From Clostridiales bacterium (GTDB lineage: Bacteria > Bacillota > Clostridia > Christensenellales > Borkfalkiaceae): DNA of 64,000 nucleotides. The translations under genes and the position numbers were made by a program. The notes below the pieces were generated by a model. The model was not told the DNA's origin. It searched no databases and was given only the letters and a program-made list of their open reading frames with translations. Every line of letters begins with the position of its first letter. The first letter of the stretch is position 1. Below are positions 35,631 through 46,908 of the stretch, in pieces. The stretch is from positions 1-64,000 of the forward strand of contig SVHN01000001.1 of the NCBI GenBank assembly GCA_015055805.1, read 5' to 3'.

Positions 35631-36569
35631 ATGAGTAATTTTATTGAATTGACCGTTACCACCACTCACGAAGGCAGCGAACTAGTCAGCGATTTATTGT
35701 GGAATCATACCGATTCGGGCGTGGTTATAAGCGATATCGAAGACGTTATTGAACTTGCTAAGAGCGGAAGAGCGTGGGACTATGCCGACGAGTCGATATT
35801 TAAAGCGGATAAAACCGTGCTTATAAAGGCGTACTTTCCGATAGACAGCGCGAAACAGACCTTAAAAGAAGTGGAAAGAGAACTTAACGGCTTAAAAGAG
35901 AACGCGTTTTTAGATTTTGGCACGCTGGAAACCGCAAAGCGTGAGATTGACGGTGACCTTTGGCACGAACAATGGAAAGAACACTTTAAGCCTATACATA
36001 TCGGCAGAATTGTAATAGTTCCCGAGTGGATAAAATACCAAAAGGCTGACGGTGAAATCCCTGTTTTTCTAGATTCTAATATGGCGTTTGGTACGGGTGA
36101 GCACGAAACCACGTCCATGTGCGTTGGGTTTATAGATAAATACGTTAAGCCGTCGGATACCGTGCTTGACGTTGGCTGTGGTAGCGGAATTCTAGGAATA
36201 GTTGCGTCAAAGCTCGGCGCAAATAAGGTCGTTATGACCGATATTGACGAGTGCGCAATCGTGGCAACCGAGCATAATATGAAACTTAACGGCGTTAGTA
36301 ACGGTGAAGTTTTGCTTAAAAACTTGCTTGACGACAATAGCGTTAAGGGCGACGTCATAGTTTGCAACATTATGGCGGAAGTCTTAATAGCGTTTGCACC
36401 GTACATAGGCGGAAACTTAAATAACGACGGCGTAATAATTTTGAGTGGTATTTTAACTGATAGGCTTGCTGCGGTAAGAAAGGCTTACGAGGAGGCAGGG
36501 TTTAGTTTTATCGAAGACAAGATTAAGGGCGAGTGGTCCGCGCTTGTAATGCGCGCGGTGAAAAGATAA
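35631..36569 (+). CDS. prmA: Ribosomal protein L11 methyltransferase
   Basis: SAM-dependent methylation of L11. The 312 residues have an N-terminal substrate-recognition domain and a Rossmann methyltransferase domain with LDVGCGSGILGIVA (SAM loop) and VCNIMAEVL (the NxxA/NPPY-like post-motif). MAFGTGEHETTSMC is the PrmA-specific block. dnaJ-prmA-mtaB is a common order in Bacillota. Its stop shares one base with the next ATG. Confidence 0.95.
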   Translation: MSNFIELTVTTTHEGSELVSDLLWNHTDSGVVISDIEDVIELAKSGRAWDYADESIFKADKTVLIKAYFPIDSAKQTLKEVERELNGLKENAFLDFGTLETAKREIDGDLWHEQWKEHFKPIHIGRIVIVPEWIKYQKADGEIPVFLDSNMAFGTGEHETTSMCVGFIDKYVKPSDTVLDVGCGSGILGIVASKLGANKVVMTDIDECAIVATEHNMKLNGVSNGEVLLKNLLDDNSVKGDVIVCNIMAEVLIAFAPYIGGNLNNDGVIILSGILTDRLAAVRKAYEEAGFSFIEDKIKGEWSALVMRAVKR

Positions 36570-37807
36570 TGCGCGCGGTTGTGTTTACGCTCGGTTGCAA
36601 GGTCAACGAGTGTGAAAGTGATTCGCTCATTGCGGGGCTTGTTGAACGTGGATATGAGGTTAGTGATAAACTTGTTCCTGCGGACGTGTACATAGTCAAC
36701 ACTTGCGCAGTTACGGCAGAGGCGGAAAAAAAGTCTAGACAAACTGCAAGTAGGATAAAGAAAATAAGTCCTAACGCAAAGATAATATTTACAGGCTGCG
36801 CTACCCAAAAAAATCCTAAGGCGTTCGCTGATAAAGACGATACTTTCTTGGTTACGGGCGCGTTTAATAAAAACAAAATCTTAGAGATTTTGGATAAGTC
36901 GGGCGTGCAAATAAGTCCGTCGTGCGCAGAGTTTGAAGAACTTTTGCCGACCAAATCTTTAAGGACAAGGGCGTACGTTAAAGTTCAAGACGGCTGTAAT
37001 AACTTCTGCTCGTACTGTATAATACCATATCTACGCGGCAGAAACCGCGCGAGAAATCCAGAGAAAGTTTATCAAGAAATTGATAAGTTATCCCCTACGG
37101 AAACGGTGATTAACGGTATAAACCTTTCAGCGTATAATTATAACGGTCTAGATTTAGCCGACCTTATGAATAGACTAAAAAGTTTACCAACAAGGATAAG
37201 GCTGGGCTCGTTAGAAGTAGGGGTAATTACCGACAAATTCTTGACCGCGCTTATGGACTTAAAAGACTTTGCACCGCACTTTCATTTGTCATTGCAGTCG
37301 GGATCAGACGCCGTGCTTAAAAAAATGAATAGGCATTATACTACGGCGGAATATCTTGAAAAAGTGGAATTAATAAGAAAATATTTTCCTGATGCAGGGA
37401 TAACTACCGATATAATCGTAGGTTTTCCAACAGAAACGGAAGAAGACTTTGAAAACACGGTCGAGTTTGTAAAGAAAGTAAACTTTTCAGATATTCACCC
37501 CTTTACTTTCAGTCCTAGAAGCGGAACGGTTGCGTATAAAATGAAAGACTTGCCGCCCGATATAAAAAAGAAACGCCTAAGCGTTTTGCTTAACGTAAAG
37601 AAAGAGCAAAAGATAGCGTTTGCTAATAAGATGATAGGAAAAACTTTAAGTTTTTTATTTGAAGAAGTTAAGGACGGATACGCAGAAGGCTATTCAGAAA
37701 ACTATTTGAGACTGTATATTAAAGATTACGATACAAAGCAACGCACCACAAAGGTAAAGGTTATAGAGCCTTTTAAGGACGGTGCGATTGCAGAAATTAT
37801 AGAATAG
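36569..37807 (+). CDS. mtaB: tRNA t6A37 methylthiotransferase MtaB
   Basis: Radical-SAM enzyme that turns t6A into ms2t6A at position 37 of tRNAs. The 412 residues contain the N-terminal cluster cysteines (LGCKVNECES, VNTCAVT, FTGCATQ), the radical SAM CxxxCxxC at Cys143, Cys147 and Cys150 (CNNFCSYC) and a C-terminal TRAM-like segment. The start at 36569 overlaps the prmA stop; the frame runs further upstream inside prmA but that part has the wrong composition. Confidence 0.92.
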   Translation: MRAVVFTLGCKVNECESDSLIAGLVERGYEVSDKLVPADVYIVNTCAVTAEAEKKSRQTASRIKKISPNAKIIFTGCATQKNPKAFADKDDTFLVTGAFNKNKILEILDKSGVQISPSCAEFEELLPTKSLRTRAYVKVQDGCNNFCSYCIIPYLRGRNRARNPEKVYQEIDKLSPTETVINGINLSAYNYNGLDLADLMNRLKSLPTRIRLGSLEVGVITDKFLTALMDLKDFAPHFHLSLQSGSDAVLKKMNRHYTTAEYLEKVELIRKYFPDAGITTDIIVGFPTETEEDFENTVEFVKKVNFSDIHPFTFSPRSGTVAYKMKDLPPDIKKKRLSVLLNVKKEQKIAFANKMIGKTLSFLFEEVKDGYAEGYSENYLRLYIKDYDTKQRTTKVKVIEPFKDGAIAEIIE

Positions 37808-37817
37808 GAGAAAACGT

Positions 37818-38159
37818 ATGGAAAACTGTTTGTTTTGTAAAATTATCGCAGGCGAAATTCCTGCAACCAAGATGTATGAAGACGAAAATATGCTCATATT
37901 TAAGGATATTGATCCAAAGGCTAAAAATCATTACTTGTGCGTGCCTAAAAGTCACTTTAAACTTTTGGCGGATATGACCGAAGAACAAAGCGAAATGCTT
38001 AAAGCGTGCTTTAAGAAAATCCCTACCTTAGAAAAAGAATTAGGCTTAGAGAACGGCTACCGCTTGGTAATAAATCAAGGCGACGACGCAGGTCAAACGG
38101 TGTTCCACTTGCATATCCATATTTTGTCAGGTCAAAAAATGGGTTGGACACCCGCTTAA
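37818..38159 (+). CDS. HIT-family nucleotide hydrolase (HINT type)
   Basis: A 113-residue histidine-triad protein. CLFCKIIAGEIPATKMYED opens it in the usual way, and the triad HLHIH is at residues 97-101. HINT proteins cut AMP-amide bonds, including aminoacyl-AMP. AGGAG precedes the ATG. It is last in the dnaJ operon and is followed by a terminator. Confidence 0.93.
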   Translation: MENCLFCKIIAGEIPATKMYEDENMLIFKDIDPKAKNHYLCVPKSHFKLLADMTEEQSEMLKACFKKIPTLEKELGLENGYRLVINQGDDAGQTVFHLHIHILSGQKMGWTPA

Positions 38160-38182
38160 AAAATTATTGTAAAGAACTTAAA

Positions 38183-38213
38183 AAACACGTTTAAATTTTA
38201 AGCGTGTTTTTTT
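38183..38213. terminator. Terminator shared by the converging HIT and Pr6Pr-like genes
   Basis: AACACGTTT pairs with AAGCGTGTT, followed by seven T on the plus strand. The last codons and stop (TAA, plus 38198-38200) of the minus-strand gene lie inside it. Confidence 0.75.
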
Positions 38214-38893
38214 GTTTGTTGGCGAGATTTTAATTTTTTGTAGAATACACCGATAAAAAAGGTTATTAGGGCAAGTATTAGTATCCAGTAAAAAGAGCCG
38301 AGTATAGGCGCGTCTAAGGAAAAACCGAAAACACCAGCAGGGGAAAAGTGGTCCATAAAGAAATACGGATAGTTTACACCCCGACCAAAATCAACGTTTA
38401 ACACCGATAAAACGCTGGAATTTATAACGTAAATTAACGGCGGTAGTACGGCTAAGAACGCTACGTTTTTATTTAGCTTTGTGCGGTTAGGGTCAATTAT
38501 AAAATCGGCGATTGAAAATAACGGCGAAAATAAATGTGTTAAAAATCCCGATACCGTCCATATGTGATAACTTTGGTCGGCAAACGGTGCTAAAAAGAAG
38601 AAAAACACTATGGCGGTTATGGTTATAGATACGGTAAAAAGGTATTTGCAAAGGTATAATAATCCGCGTTTAGTGTCGCTTTTGTTTGTTATTGCTTGGT
38701 ATAGTAGAATAGTTAGAGAGTTAAAGCCTATCCATAAGTTAGATTGCGCGGTAAAATACATAAGGCGTTTATACCAATGTGAGTAGCCGTCTTTTTTAGC
38801 GTTAAATAAACTCAAAATAACACCGCCAAGCGCGCATATAACGATAAGGATTTTTAAGGTTACGGAAATTTTCTTTTTTAAAGTTTTGTCCAT
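38198..38893 (-). CDS. Pr6Pr-like integral membrane protein
   Basis: About 231 residues with six to seven hydrophobic helices. YFTAQSNLWIGFNSLTILLY resembles the conserved second-helix block of the Pr6Pr family, and HLFSPLFSIADFI fits a later His-containing segment. Biochemical function is unknown for the family. I start at ATG 38893; a TTG at 38911 would add six residues. No good ribosome site is seen for either. TATATT lies 4 bases before the ATG. Confidence 0.65.
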   Translation of the reverse strand: MDKTLKKKISVTLKILIVICALGGVILSLFNAKKDGYSHWYKRLMYFTAQSNLWIGFNSLTILLYQAITNKSDTKRGLLYLCKYLFTVSITITAIVFFFFLAPFADQSYHIWTVSGFLTHLFSPLFSIADFIIDPNRTKLNKNVAFLAVLPPLIYVINSSVLSVLNVDFGRGVNYPYFFMDHFSPAGVFGFSLDAPILGSFYWILILALITFFIGVFYKKLKSRQQTKKHA

Positions 38894-38920
38894 AACGAAT
38901 ATAATGTGCAAAACAAAAAG

Positions 38921-38952
38921 AAAAAAACCGCCACGACTTTAATCGTGGCGGT
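38921..38952 (-). terminator. Rubrerythrin terminator
   Basis: On the minus strand, ACCGCCACGA pairs perfectly with TCGTGGCGGT (plus 38927-38936 and 38943-38952) and is followed by seven T. Confidence 0.9.
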
Positions 38953-38969
38953 AAATAATAGAGAACGTA

Positions 38970-39506
38970 TTAGTAATTGATAACTCTTAACTGGAAGTAA
39001 GCCTTGGGGTGATCGCAAACGGGGCATTTTTCGGGTGCTTCCGCAAAGTCAACGATATGTCCGCAGTTACGGCAAATCCAAACAACCTTTTGGTTTTTCT
39101 TAAATACCGTGCCGTCCTCAATGTTTTTAGCAAGCGCACGATATCTTTCTTCGTGTTCCTTTTCAATTTTAGCAACACCTGCAAAAAGTCTTGCAATATC
39201 GTCAAAACCTTCTTCTTTTGCTTCCTTTTCCATACGAGCGTACATATCCGTCCATTCGTAATTTTCACCATAAGCAGCGTCGTTAAGGTTTTCAATAGTT
39301 GAACCTATGCCGTCGTGAAGAAGTTTAAACCAAATCTTAGCGTGTTCTTTTTCGTTGTCAGCGGTTTCAAGGAAAAGTGCAGCGATTTGTTCGTAACCAT
39401 CTTTTTTAGCCTTCGATGCATAGTAAGTATACTTGTTGCGCGCCTGCGATTCGCCAGCGAACGCTTCCATTAAGTTTTTCTCTGTTTTAGTACCTTTCAA
39501 ATTCAT
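38970..39506 (-). CDS. rbr: Rubrerythrin
   Basis: Peroxide-reducing di-iron protein of anaerobes, 178 residues. An N-terminal ferritin-like four-helix domain carries the Glu ligands ([38 protein letters not shown]). A C-terminal rubredoxin-like domain has CRNCGH and [11 protein letters not shown], the four Cys iron site. AAGGAG precedes the ATG. Its strong promoter and presence point to an anaerobic lifestyle. Confidence 0.96.
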   Translation of the reverse strand: MNLKGTKTEKNLMEAFAGESQARNKYTYYASKAKKDGYEQIAALFLETADNEKEHAKIWFKLLHDGIGSTIENLNDAAYGENYEWTDMYARMEKEAKEEGFDDIARLFAGVAKIEKEHEERYRALAKNIEDGTVFKKNQKVVWICRNCGHIVDFAEAPEKCPVCDHPKAYFQLRVINY

Positions 39507-39540
39507 AGTTATTTTCTCCTTTTTTTAAATGTATACAGTA

Positions 39541-39569
39541 ATTATATTCTAAAAAAATCCGATTGTCAA
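39541..39569 (-). promoter_or_regulatory. Rubrerythrin promoter
   Basis: On the minus strand, TTGACA (39564-39569), 17 bp, TATAAT (39541-39546): a perfect consensus. No clear PerR box is identified. Confidence 0.8.
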
Positions 39570-39610
39570 TAGTAAAATCAAAAAATTTATTTTATTTAAA
39601 ATAAGCAAAC

Positions 39611-39643
39611 AAAAAAGCCCAACCACAAGATTTGGACTTTTTA
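39611..39643 (-). terminator. XRE regulator terminator
   Basis: On the minus strand, AAAAAGTCCAA pairs with TTGGGCTTTTT (G-T pair allowed), then T. It overlaps the end of the coding region by a few bases. Confidence 0.65.
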
Positions 39644-39886
39644 GTACGTACCTTCTAATTCTTTATCCTTAAATAAATTATCGTCGAAAAAATCGTACAA
39701 CGAAATATCTAACGCTTGACACATGTCAAGTATCGTTCTAGTGCCCGGATTTTTACTTTTTCCATAAAATATACTCTTTATAGAGCCAGCTGGCAGACCA
39801 GAAAACGTAGCCAGTTTATTAGGACTTATATTGCGCTCTTCACATAAAGCGTATATTCTTTTGGTAATTGCTTCTTCCAACTTCAT
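39641..39886 (-). CDS. XRE-family helix-turn-helix regulator
   Basis: An 81-residue protein that is almost only a Cro/CI helix-turn-helix domain: ALCEERNISPNKLATFSG, then SIKSIFYGKSKNPGTRTIL as recognition helix, and ISLYDFFDD near the end. The start at 39886 is chosen because the promoter lies at 39921-39949; a frame open to 39961 passes through that promoter. No partner gene adjoins, so its targets are unknown. Confidence 0.85.
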   Translation of the reverse strand: MKLEEAITKRIYALCEERNISPNKLATFSGLPAGSIKSIFYGKSKNPGTRTILDMCQALDISLYDFFDDNLFKDKELEGTY

Positions 39887-39920
39887 ATAATAAATTATTT
39901 CCAAAGTTATATCTTCTATA

Positions 39921-39949
39921 ATTTTAACAAAATAATGCGGAATTGTCAA
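39921..39949 (-). promoter_or_regulatory. XRE regulator promoter
   Basis: On the minus strand, TTGACA (39944-39949), 17 bp, TAAAAT (39921-39926). The -35 overlaps the final two bases of the glyS terminator arm. Confidence 0.65.
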
Positions 39950-39983
39950 ACTAAAAGGCACTCGACTGAGTGCCTTTTAGTTT
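39948..39983 (-). terminator. glyS terminator
   Basis: AAACTAAAAGGCACTC (39948-39963), a 4-base loop, and GAGTGCCTTTTAGTTT (39968-39983): a perfect 16-bp stem. The T tract is built into the stem. Confidence 0.75.
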
Positions 39984-39991
39984 GATTAAAA

Positions 39992-41404
39992 TTAGAACTT
40001 AATCTTTTCTGCGATATAGTTTTTAAGGTCTTGGATAGGAAGTCTAATCTGTTCCATTGTATCCCTATCACGGATTGTAACTGAATTGTCTTCCGAGGTG
40101 TCAAAGTCAACGGTTATGCAGAAAGGTGTACCGATTTCGTCTTGACGGCGATAACGTTTACCGATTGAGCCTGATTCGTCGTAATCGACGGGGAAGGACT
40201 TGATAAGGTCGGAATATACTTCGTCTGCCTTTTCGGATAGTTTCTTTGACAAGGGAAGTACGGCTGCCTTAAAGGGTGCTAAGGTCGGGTGCAGGCGGAG
40301 AACCGTTCTCACGTCGTTCTTTTCTGCGTCAACCACTTCTTCGTCGTAAGCGTTACAGAGTACGGCAAGTACCGTTCTTTCTACGCCAAGGCTAGGTTCA
40401 ACGACGTAGGGGATATACCTTTCGTTGGTTTCCTGATCAAAGTAAGAAAGGTCTTTACCCGAAGTGTTTTGATGCTGTGTAAGGTCGTAATCCGTTCTGT
40501 CGGCAACGCCCCAAAGTTCGCCCCAACCGAAGGGGAATAAGAACTCGAAGTCGGTGGTTGCTTTTGAATAGAAACAGAGTTCTTCGGGGTCGTGATCTCT
40601 AAGTCTAAGTCTTTCTTCCTTGATACCGATAGAAAGTAGCCAAGCTTTACAGAACGAACGCCAGTAGCTAAACCACTCTAAGTCGGTGCCGGGCTTGCAG
40701 AAGAACTCTAATTCCATTTGTTCAAACTCACGAACACGGAAAATGAAGTTGCCGGGGGTTATTTCGTTACGGAAAGATTTGCCGATCTGAGCAATACCGA
40801 ACGGCATTTTCTTTCTGGTAGTTCTTTGAACGTTTACAAAGTTAGTGAAAATTCCCTGTGCGGTTTCAGGACGAAGATAAACTGTATTTTTAGCGTCTTC
40901 AGTTACGCCTTGGAAAGTCTTAAACATAAGGTTGAACTGACGAATATCAGTAAAGTTATGTTTTTTACAGCTAGGGCAAGGGATATTGTGTTCTTCAACG
41001 AACGCTTTCATTTCCTGATGTGAAAAAGCGTCGATGGGTTTTTCTAGCGTATAGTTATTTTCCGCCGCCCAGTCTTCGATAAGCTTATCCGCTCTAAAAC
41101 GCTCGTGACACTCACGACAGTCCATAAGCGGATCGGAAAACCCTGCAAGGTGACCCGATGCCACCCACGTCTGCGGATTCATTAATATCGCTGCGTCAAG
41201 TCCGACGTTAAGCTTGTTTTCGGTAACGAATTTTTGCCACCATGCGCGCTTAATGTTGTTCTTTAACTCAACGCCTAAAGGACCGTAGTCCCAAGTGTTT
41301 GCAAGACCGCCGTAGATTTCGCTACCGGGGAATATGATGCCTCTGCCTTTGCAAAGGTTGACGATTTTTTCCATTGTTGCTGCGGAAATGTTCTTTTCTT
41401 CCAT
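39992..41404 (-). CDS. glyS: Glycyl-tRNA synthetase, class II dimeric type
   Basis: Charges tRNA-Gly. The single-chain alpha2 form, 470 residues: [34 protein letters not shown] and [13 protein letters not shown] (motif 2 region) are family blocks, with [14 protein letters not shown] as motif 3 and an anticodon-binding domain at the end. Cysteines CHECHERF-like ([15 protein letters not shown]) mark a zinc insertion. The start at 41404 is taken rather than 41449, since the upstream frame overlaps the promoter; AGGAAATAGG precedes it. Confidence 0.95.
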   Translation of the reverse strand: MEEKNISAATMEKIVNLCKGRGIIFPGSEIYGGLANTWDYGPLGVELKNNIKRAWWQKFVTENKLNVGLDAAILMNPQTWVASGHLAGFSDPLMDCRECHERFRADKLIEDWAAENNYTLEKPIDAFSHQEMKAFVEEHNIPCPSCKKHNFTDIRQFNLMFKTFQGVTEDAKNTVYLRPETAQGIFTNFVNVQRTTRKKMPFGIAQIGKSFRNEITPGNFIFRVREFEQMELEFFCKPGTDLEWFSYWRSFCKAWLLSIGIKEERLRLRDHDPEELCFYSKATTDFEFLFPFGWGELWGVADRTDYDLTQHQNTSGKDLSYFDQETNERYIPYVVEPSLGVERTVLAVLCNAYDEEVVDAEKNDVRTVLRLHPTLAPFKAAVLPLSKKLSEKADEVYSDLIKSFPVDYDESGSIGKRYRRQDEIGTPFCITVDFDTSEDNSVTIRDRDTMEQIRLPIQDLKNYIAEKIKF

Positions 41405-41440
41405 AATACCTATTTCCTTAATTAAATAATTTACTGTATA

Positions 41441-41469
41441 ATTGTACATTACAAAAAAAATTTAGTCAA
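41441..41469 (-). promoter_or_regulatory. glyS promoter
   Basis: On the minus strand, TTGACT (41464-41469), 17 bp, TACAAT (41441-41446). The leader is short and contains no T-box. Confidence 0.65.
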
Positions 41470-41566
41470 GTAATTGACGGAATAATAAAATATTTATGTA
41501 TTTGCTTTTGTATTTTCAAAAATTTGTGGTATACTTATTGCATACCAAATGAAAAAGGTGAAAATT

Positions 41567-43204
41567 ATGGTAGAAGCTACTAATTTTATCGAACAGATTA
41601 TTAACGACGAACTAGAGTCGGGAAAGGTGAACGGCGTTTACACTCGTTTCCCACCTGAACCCAACGGTTATCTTCACATTGGTCACGCTAAATCTTTGTG
41701 CATTAACTTCGGCATGAAAGATAAGTACAACGGTAAGTGTAACCTATTCTTTGACGACACCAACCCGTCTAAGGAAAAGACCGAGTTCGTCGACGCTATT
41801 AAAGAAGACATCAAGTGGCTTGGTTTTTCTTGGGATAAGGAAAACTATGCGTCCGACTACTTTGAAAAGATTTACGACTTTGCCGTTGAACTTATAAAGA
41901 AAGGCAAAGCTTTCGTTTGCGATATGACGCCCGAAGAGATAAGCGCAAACCGCGGTACGCTCACCGAGCCAGGAAAGGAAAGTCCGTGGAGAAATAGGAG
42001 TGTGGAAGAAAACCTTGAATTGTTTGCAAAGATGAGACAAGGTGAATTTAAGGACGGCGAAAAGTGTTTAAGGGCAAAAATCGACATGGCGTCGCCCAAC
42101 ATCAATATGCGCGACCCCGTTATTTACAGAATTTTACGCCAAACACACCACAGAACCGGTGATAAATGGTGCATTTATCCTATGTATGACTACGCTCACC
42201 CCATATGCGACTACATGCAGGGTGTAACTCACTCGCTCTGCACCTTAGAGTTTGAAGACCACCGCCCACTTTACGACTGGGTAGGTATTGAATTAGGTTT
42301 TGCACCAAAGCCCCGCCAAATTGAGTTTGCGCGCTTAAACGTAACTAATCTCGTTATGAGTAAGCGTTATCTTAAAAAACTCGTCGAAGACGGTTCGGTT
42401 GACGGTTGGGACGATCCCAGAATGCCGACCTTAGCTGGTATAAGAAACCGTGGTGTTCCTGCCGAGGCTCTTAAAGATTTCTGCGCAAGAATAGGCGTTA
42501 GCAAGGCTAATTCCGAAGTGCAGATCAGTTATCTTGAAGCGTGCATAAGAGAATACCTTAACGCGCATGCGGAAAGGGCTATGGGCGTGCTTAAACCCTT
42601 AAAGGTCACTATTACCAACTATCCCGACGATAAGAGTGAAGACGTTGATTTTGATATCAACCCCAACGAAGAAATTAAGAGAACTAGGAAGGTAACTTTC
42701 TCTAAGAATATCTTTATTGATGCGGACGACTTCTCTCTCAATCCGCCACCCAAATATTTTAGGCTTAAAAAGGACGGATACGTCCGCTTAAAGAGTGCGT
42801 ACATTATCAAGTGCGACGACGTGATTTTAGACGAAAACGGTCAGCCGAAAGAACTTCTCTGTTCGTATATTGAAGATAGTAAGAGCGGTAACGACAATTC
42901 GGGTATTAAAGTTAAAGGCGTTATTCAATGGGTAAACGCCGACACGTCTAAAGACGTGGAAATCCGTCAGTACGGATATCTTCTTAACGACGAAGAATAT
43001 TCTGGACAGGACTTTTCCGAGCGCATGAATAAAGACAGCGTTAAGATTTTTAATGGCAAGGTCGAGCCTTACGTTTTGGAAAACGGATTTGACGTCGCTT
43101 ATCAACTTATCCGCACGGGGTATTTTAAACTTTTATCCGTTAAGGGCAAAACCGTCGTGTCGGAAATAGTTTCGTTGAAAGATAATTTTAACGTTAAAAA
43201 ATAA
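41567..43204 (+). CDS. glnS: Glutaminyl-tRNA synthetase
   Basis: Class I synthetase of 545 residues. YTRFPPEPNGYLHIGHAKS carries the HIGH motif, and NLVMSKRYL is the KMSKS-equivalent. FDDTNPSKEKTEFVDAIKEDI is a GlnRS/GluRS block. The C-terminal beta-barrel anticodon domain is complete. Many Bacillota use GatCAB for Gln-tRNA instead; this organism has a direct enzyme, and a tRNA-Gln(CUG) is encoded at 59355. Start at 41567 with AAAGGTG before it. Whether GatCAB is also present cannot be seen here. Confidence 0.95.
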   Translation: MVEATNFIEQIINDELESGKVNGVYTRFPPEPNGYLHIGHAKSLCINFGMKDKYNGKCNLFFDDTNPSKEKTEFVDAIKEDIKWLGFSWDKENYASDYFEKIYDFAVELIKKGKAFVCDMTPEEISANRGTLTEPGKESPWRNRSVEENLELFAKMRQGEFKDGEKCLRAKIDMASPNINMRDPVIYRILRQTHHRTGDKWCIYPMYDYAHPICDYMQGVTHSLCTLEFEDHRPLYDWVGIELGFAPKPRQIEFARLNVTNLVMSKRYLKKLVEDGSVDGWDDPRMPTLAGIRNRGVPAEALKDFCARIGVSKANSEVQISYLEACIREYLNAHAERAMGVLKPLKVTITNYPDDKSEDVDFDINPNEEIKRTRKVTFSKNIFIDADDFSLNPPPKYFRLKKDGYVRLKSAYIIKCDDVILDENGQPKELLCSYIEDSKSGNDNSGIKVKGVIQWVNADTSKDVEIRQYGYLLNDEEYSGQDFSERMNKDSVKIFNGKVEPYVLENGFDVAYQLIRTGYFKLLSVKGKTVVSEIVSLKDNFNVKK

Positions 43205-43214
43205 TTTTAACGCT

Positions 43215-43318
43215 TTATATACGGCGCAATACTGCGACAAGCAAAGTTTTACTTGTTTGTGTACGAGAAGTACACGCACGGCGTAAAACTTTGCTTTCCT
43301 TGTCTTGCTTGTATCTAA
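43215..43318 (+). repeat. Intergenic hairpin repeat, copy C
   Basis: 104 bp from TTATATAC to GTATCTAA. The central stem AGCAAAGTTTTAC (43240-43252)/GTAAAACTTTGCT (43283-43295) is a perfect 13 bp, with an inner GTGTAC-GAGAA-GTACAC (43259-43275). It begins 10 bases after the glnS stop. Confidence 0.85.
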
Positions 43319-43387
43319 ACCGTTTATGGACGTGGAACGTATTGCAATTATGCGTTTACGAATTAATTAAAAATTAGGAGAATAATT

Positions 43388-43897
43388 ATGACCAAAGTAT
43401 GTTTTGAATTTACTGACGGAAAAAAGATAAACGCTGAACTCTATCCCGAACACGCGCCTATTAGCGTTGAAAACTTTATCGACCTTGTAAAGAGTGGTTT
43501 TTACGATGGATTGTGTTTTCACCGCGTTATCCCTGGGTTTATGATTCAGGGCGGCGGCTTTACTTGGGAAGGTGGCTTAAAGCAAAAACAAGCACCTAGA
43601 ACCATTAAAGGTGAGTTTGCTATGAACGGCGTTAAGAACGATCTTCACCACGCGCCCGGCGTTTTGTCGATGGCAAGAACTATGATGCCGGATTCTGCGT
43701 CTTCGCAGTTCTTTATCTGTGTAGAAGACGTTTCGTATTTAGACGCGCAGTACGCTGCGTTCGGTAAGGTTACAGACGAAGAAAGTCTTAATAACGCTAT
43801 CGCCATTTCTCAGGTTAAAACCACTAGTTGGGCGTATTACGACGACGTCCCCGTAGAGCCTGTTGTAATCAAAAAAGCATACATCACCGAAGAATAA
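43388..43897 (+). CDS. Cyclophilin-type peptidyl-prolyl isomerase
   Basis: A 169-residue cytoplasmic cyclophilin with no signal peptide. FHRVIPGFMIQGGG carries the catalytic Arg and FMIQGG core, and SSQFFICVED and YAAFGKV complete the active site. AGGAG precedes the ATG. It is separated from glnS by repeat copy C. Confidence 0.95.
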   Translation: MTKVCFEFTDGKKINAELYPEHAPISVENFIDLVKSGFYDGLCFHRVIPGFMIQGGGFTWEGGLKQKQAPRTIKGEFAMNGVKNDLHHAPGVLSMARTMMPDSASSQFFICVEDVSYLDAQYAAFGKVTDEESLNNAIAISQVKTTSWAYYDDVPVEPVVIKKAYITEE

Positions 43898-43910
43898 TTT
43901 ATAAAAAGTA

Positions 43911-43944
43911 AAAAAGGTGACGGATAGTATTCCGTCACCTTTTT
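43911..43944. terminator. Bidirectional terminator
   Basis: AAAAAGGTGACGGA (43911-43924) pairs perfectly with TCCGTCACCTTTTT (43931-43944). It can end both the cyclophilin gene and the converging lipoprotein gene. Confidence 0.9.
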
Positions 43945-43954
43945 AAGTTGCACG

Positions 43955-44623
43955 TTAAAATATTTCTCTTATTGCTAAAACTTCGCCTGTAACGCCGTCA
44001 ACTAATAATGCTTTTAACTGCTCGTTACCAGACGCTATGCCGACGTACCAAAACGGCTTTTGGTCTTTTACAAGTACGCGCATATACAGTTCGGCTTTTA
44101 AGTTACCGTCGGGGTCGGTGAAGTTGTCGATAAGTTCGGCTTGGTTTTCGGTTAAACTTTTAAGGGCGGCGGAAGAAGTTAAAGTGTCGTCGGGAAGTAT
44201 AGATTTAAGTTTGACAGTCTCGGTTTTTCCAGACGATATTACGTTTACTGAAAATTCTTTTTCGGTAAAGTTATCCACTTCTATCGCTGCGGTTAAGGCG
44301 TGGGTGACGGGATTAAGCGTAAAATCTTGTTTTAGCGTTTCCGTTCCGCAAGAAAAACTTAAAGTATAGGTTGCGCCGTCTTTAAGGTCGCCGCTGAGCC
44401 TAAAATTAAGCGCGTTCACTTTTTCGCCGACCGCGCCGTCGTTAATAAACGGCGTTTCCTTAAAACCGTAGCCTGCTCTTATATAATACGATTGACTTTT
44501 TCCTTCAAAAACGTCCGAGCGCAGTTCGCTTACGTATTTGTCTAGCGTTTCTTCCGTGCCACAACCCGAAAAGGGGATAACAATAAGCAATAAAAAAAGC
44601 AGTATAGATAATAATTTTTTCAT
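43955..44623 (-). CDS. Lipoprotein of unknown function, PepSY-like C-terminus
   Basis: A 222-residue protein with a lipoprotein signal ending PFSGC (Cys21). The centre is rich in Thr and Ser with alternating hydrophobic residues, suggesting a beta-sandwich. The last ~45 residues (KPFWYVGIASG...LLVDGVTGEVLAIREIF) resemble a PepSY-type strand pattern. No enzyme motif is seen. It probably sits on the outer face of the membrane. It is monocistronic. Confidence 0.75.
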   Translation of the reverse strand: MKKLLSILLFLLLIVIPFSGCGTEETLDKYVSELRSDVFEGKSQSYYIRAGYGFKETPFINDGAVGEKVNALNFRLSGDLKDGATYTLSFSCGTETLKQDFTLNPVTHALTAAIEVDNFTEKEFSVNVISSGKTETVKLKSILPDDTLTSSAALKSLTENQAELIDNFTDPDGNLKAELYMRVLVKDQKPFWYVGIASGNEQLKALLVDGVTGEVLAIREIF

Positions 44624-44714
44624 AATTACCGCCGTTAAAAGGTATTTTACTCATAGAATATGAGCGCAAATTAAAAGTAATTCGTAAATTATCGGTTTTT
44701 TTGCTCTTAAAGTA

Positions 44715-44743
44715 TTGATTTTTTTATTCATCTTTGATAAAAT
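44715..44743 (+). promoter_or_regulatory. Promoter of the 44777-guaB operon
   Basis: TTGATT (44715-44720), 17 bp, TAAAAT (44738-44743). Confidence 0.5.
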
Positions 44744-44776
44744 AGTAAAAATTATATTTTTACGAAAGGTGCTGAC

Positions 44777-46874
<2,098 letters not shown>

Positions 46875-46908
46875 AAAATTCCCCGTCTCATTTATTTGGG
46901 GCGGGGTT

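Noticed and set aside
35780-36406. Minus-strand ORF of 208 codons inside prmA
   Set aside because: Entirely opposite a well-supported gene, with Ser/Thr/Ile-rich translation typical of the antisense of this codon usage.
41405-41566. T-box leaders before glyS or glnS
   Set aside because: The 162-base gap holds both promoters and no T-box sequence or antiterminator; too short for a T-box.
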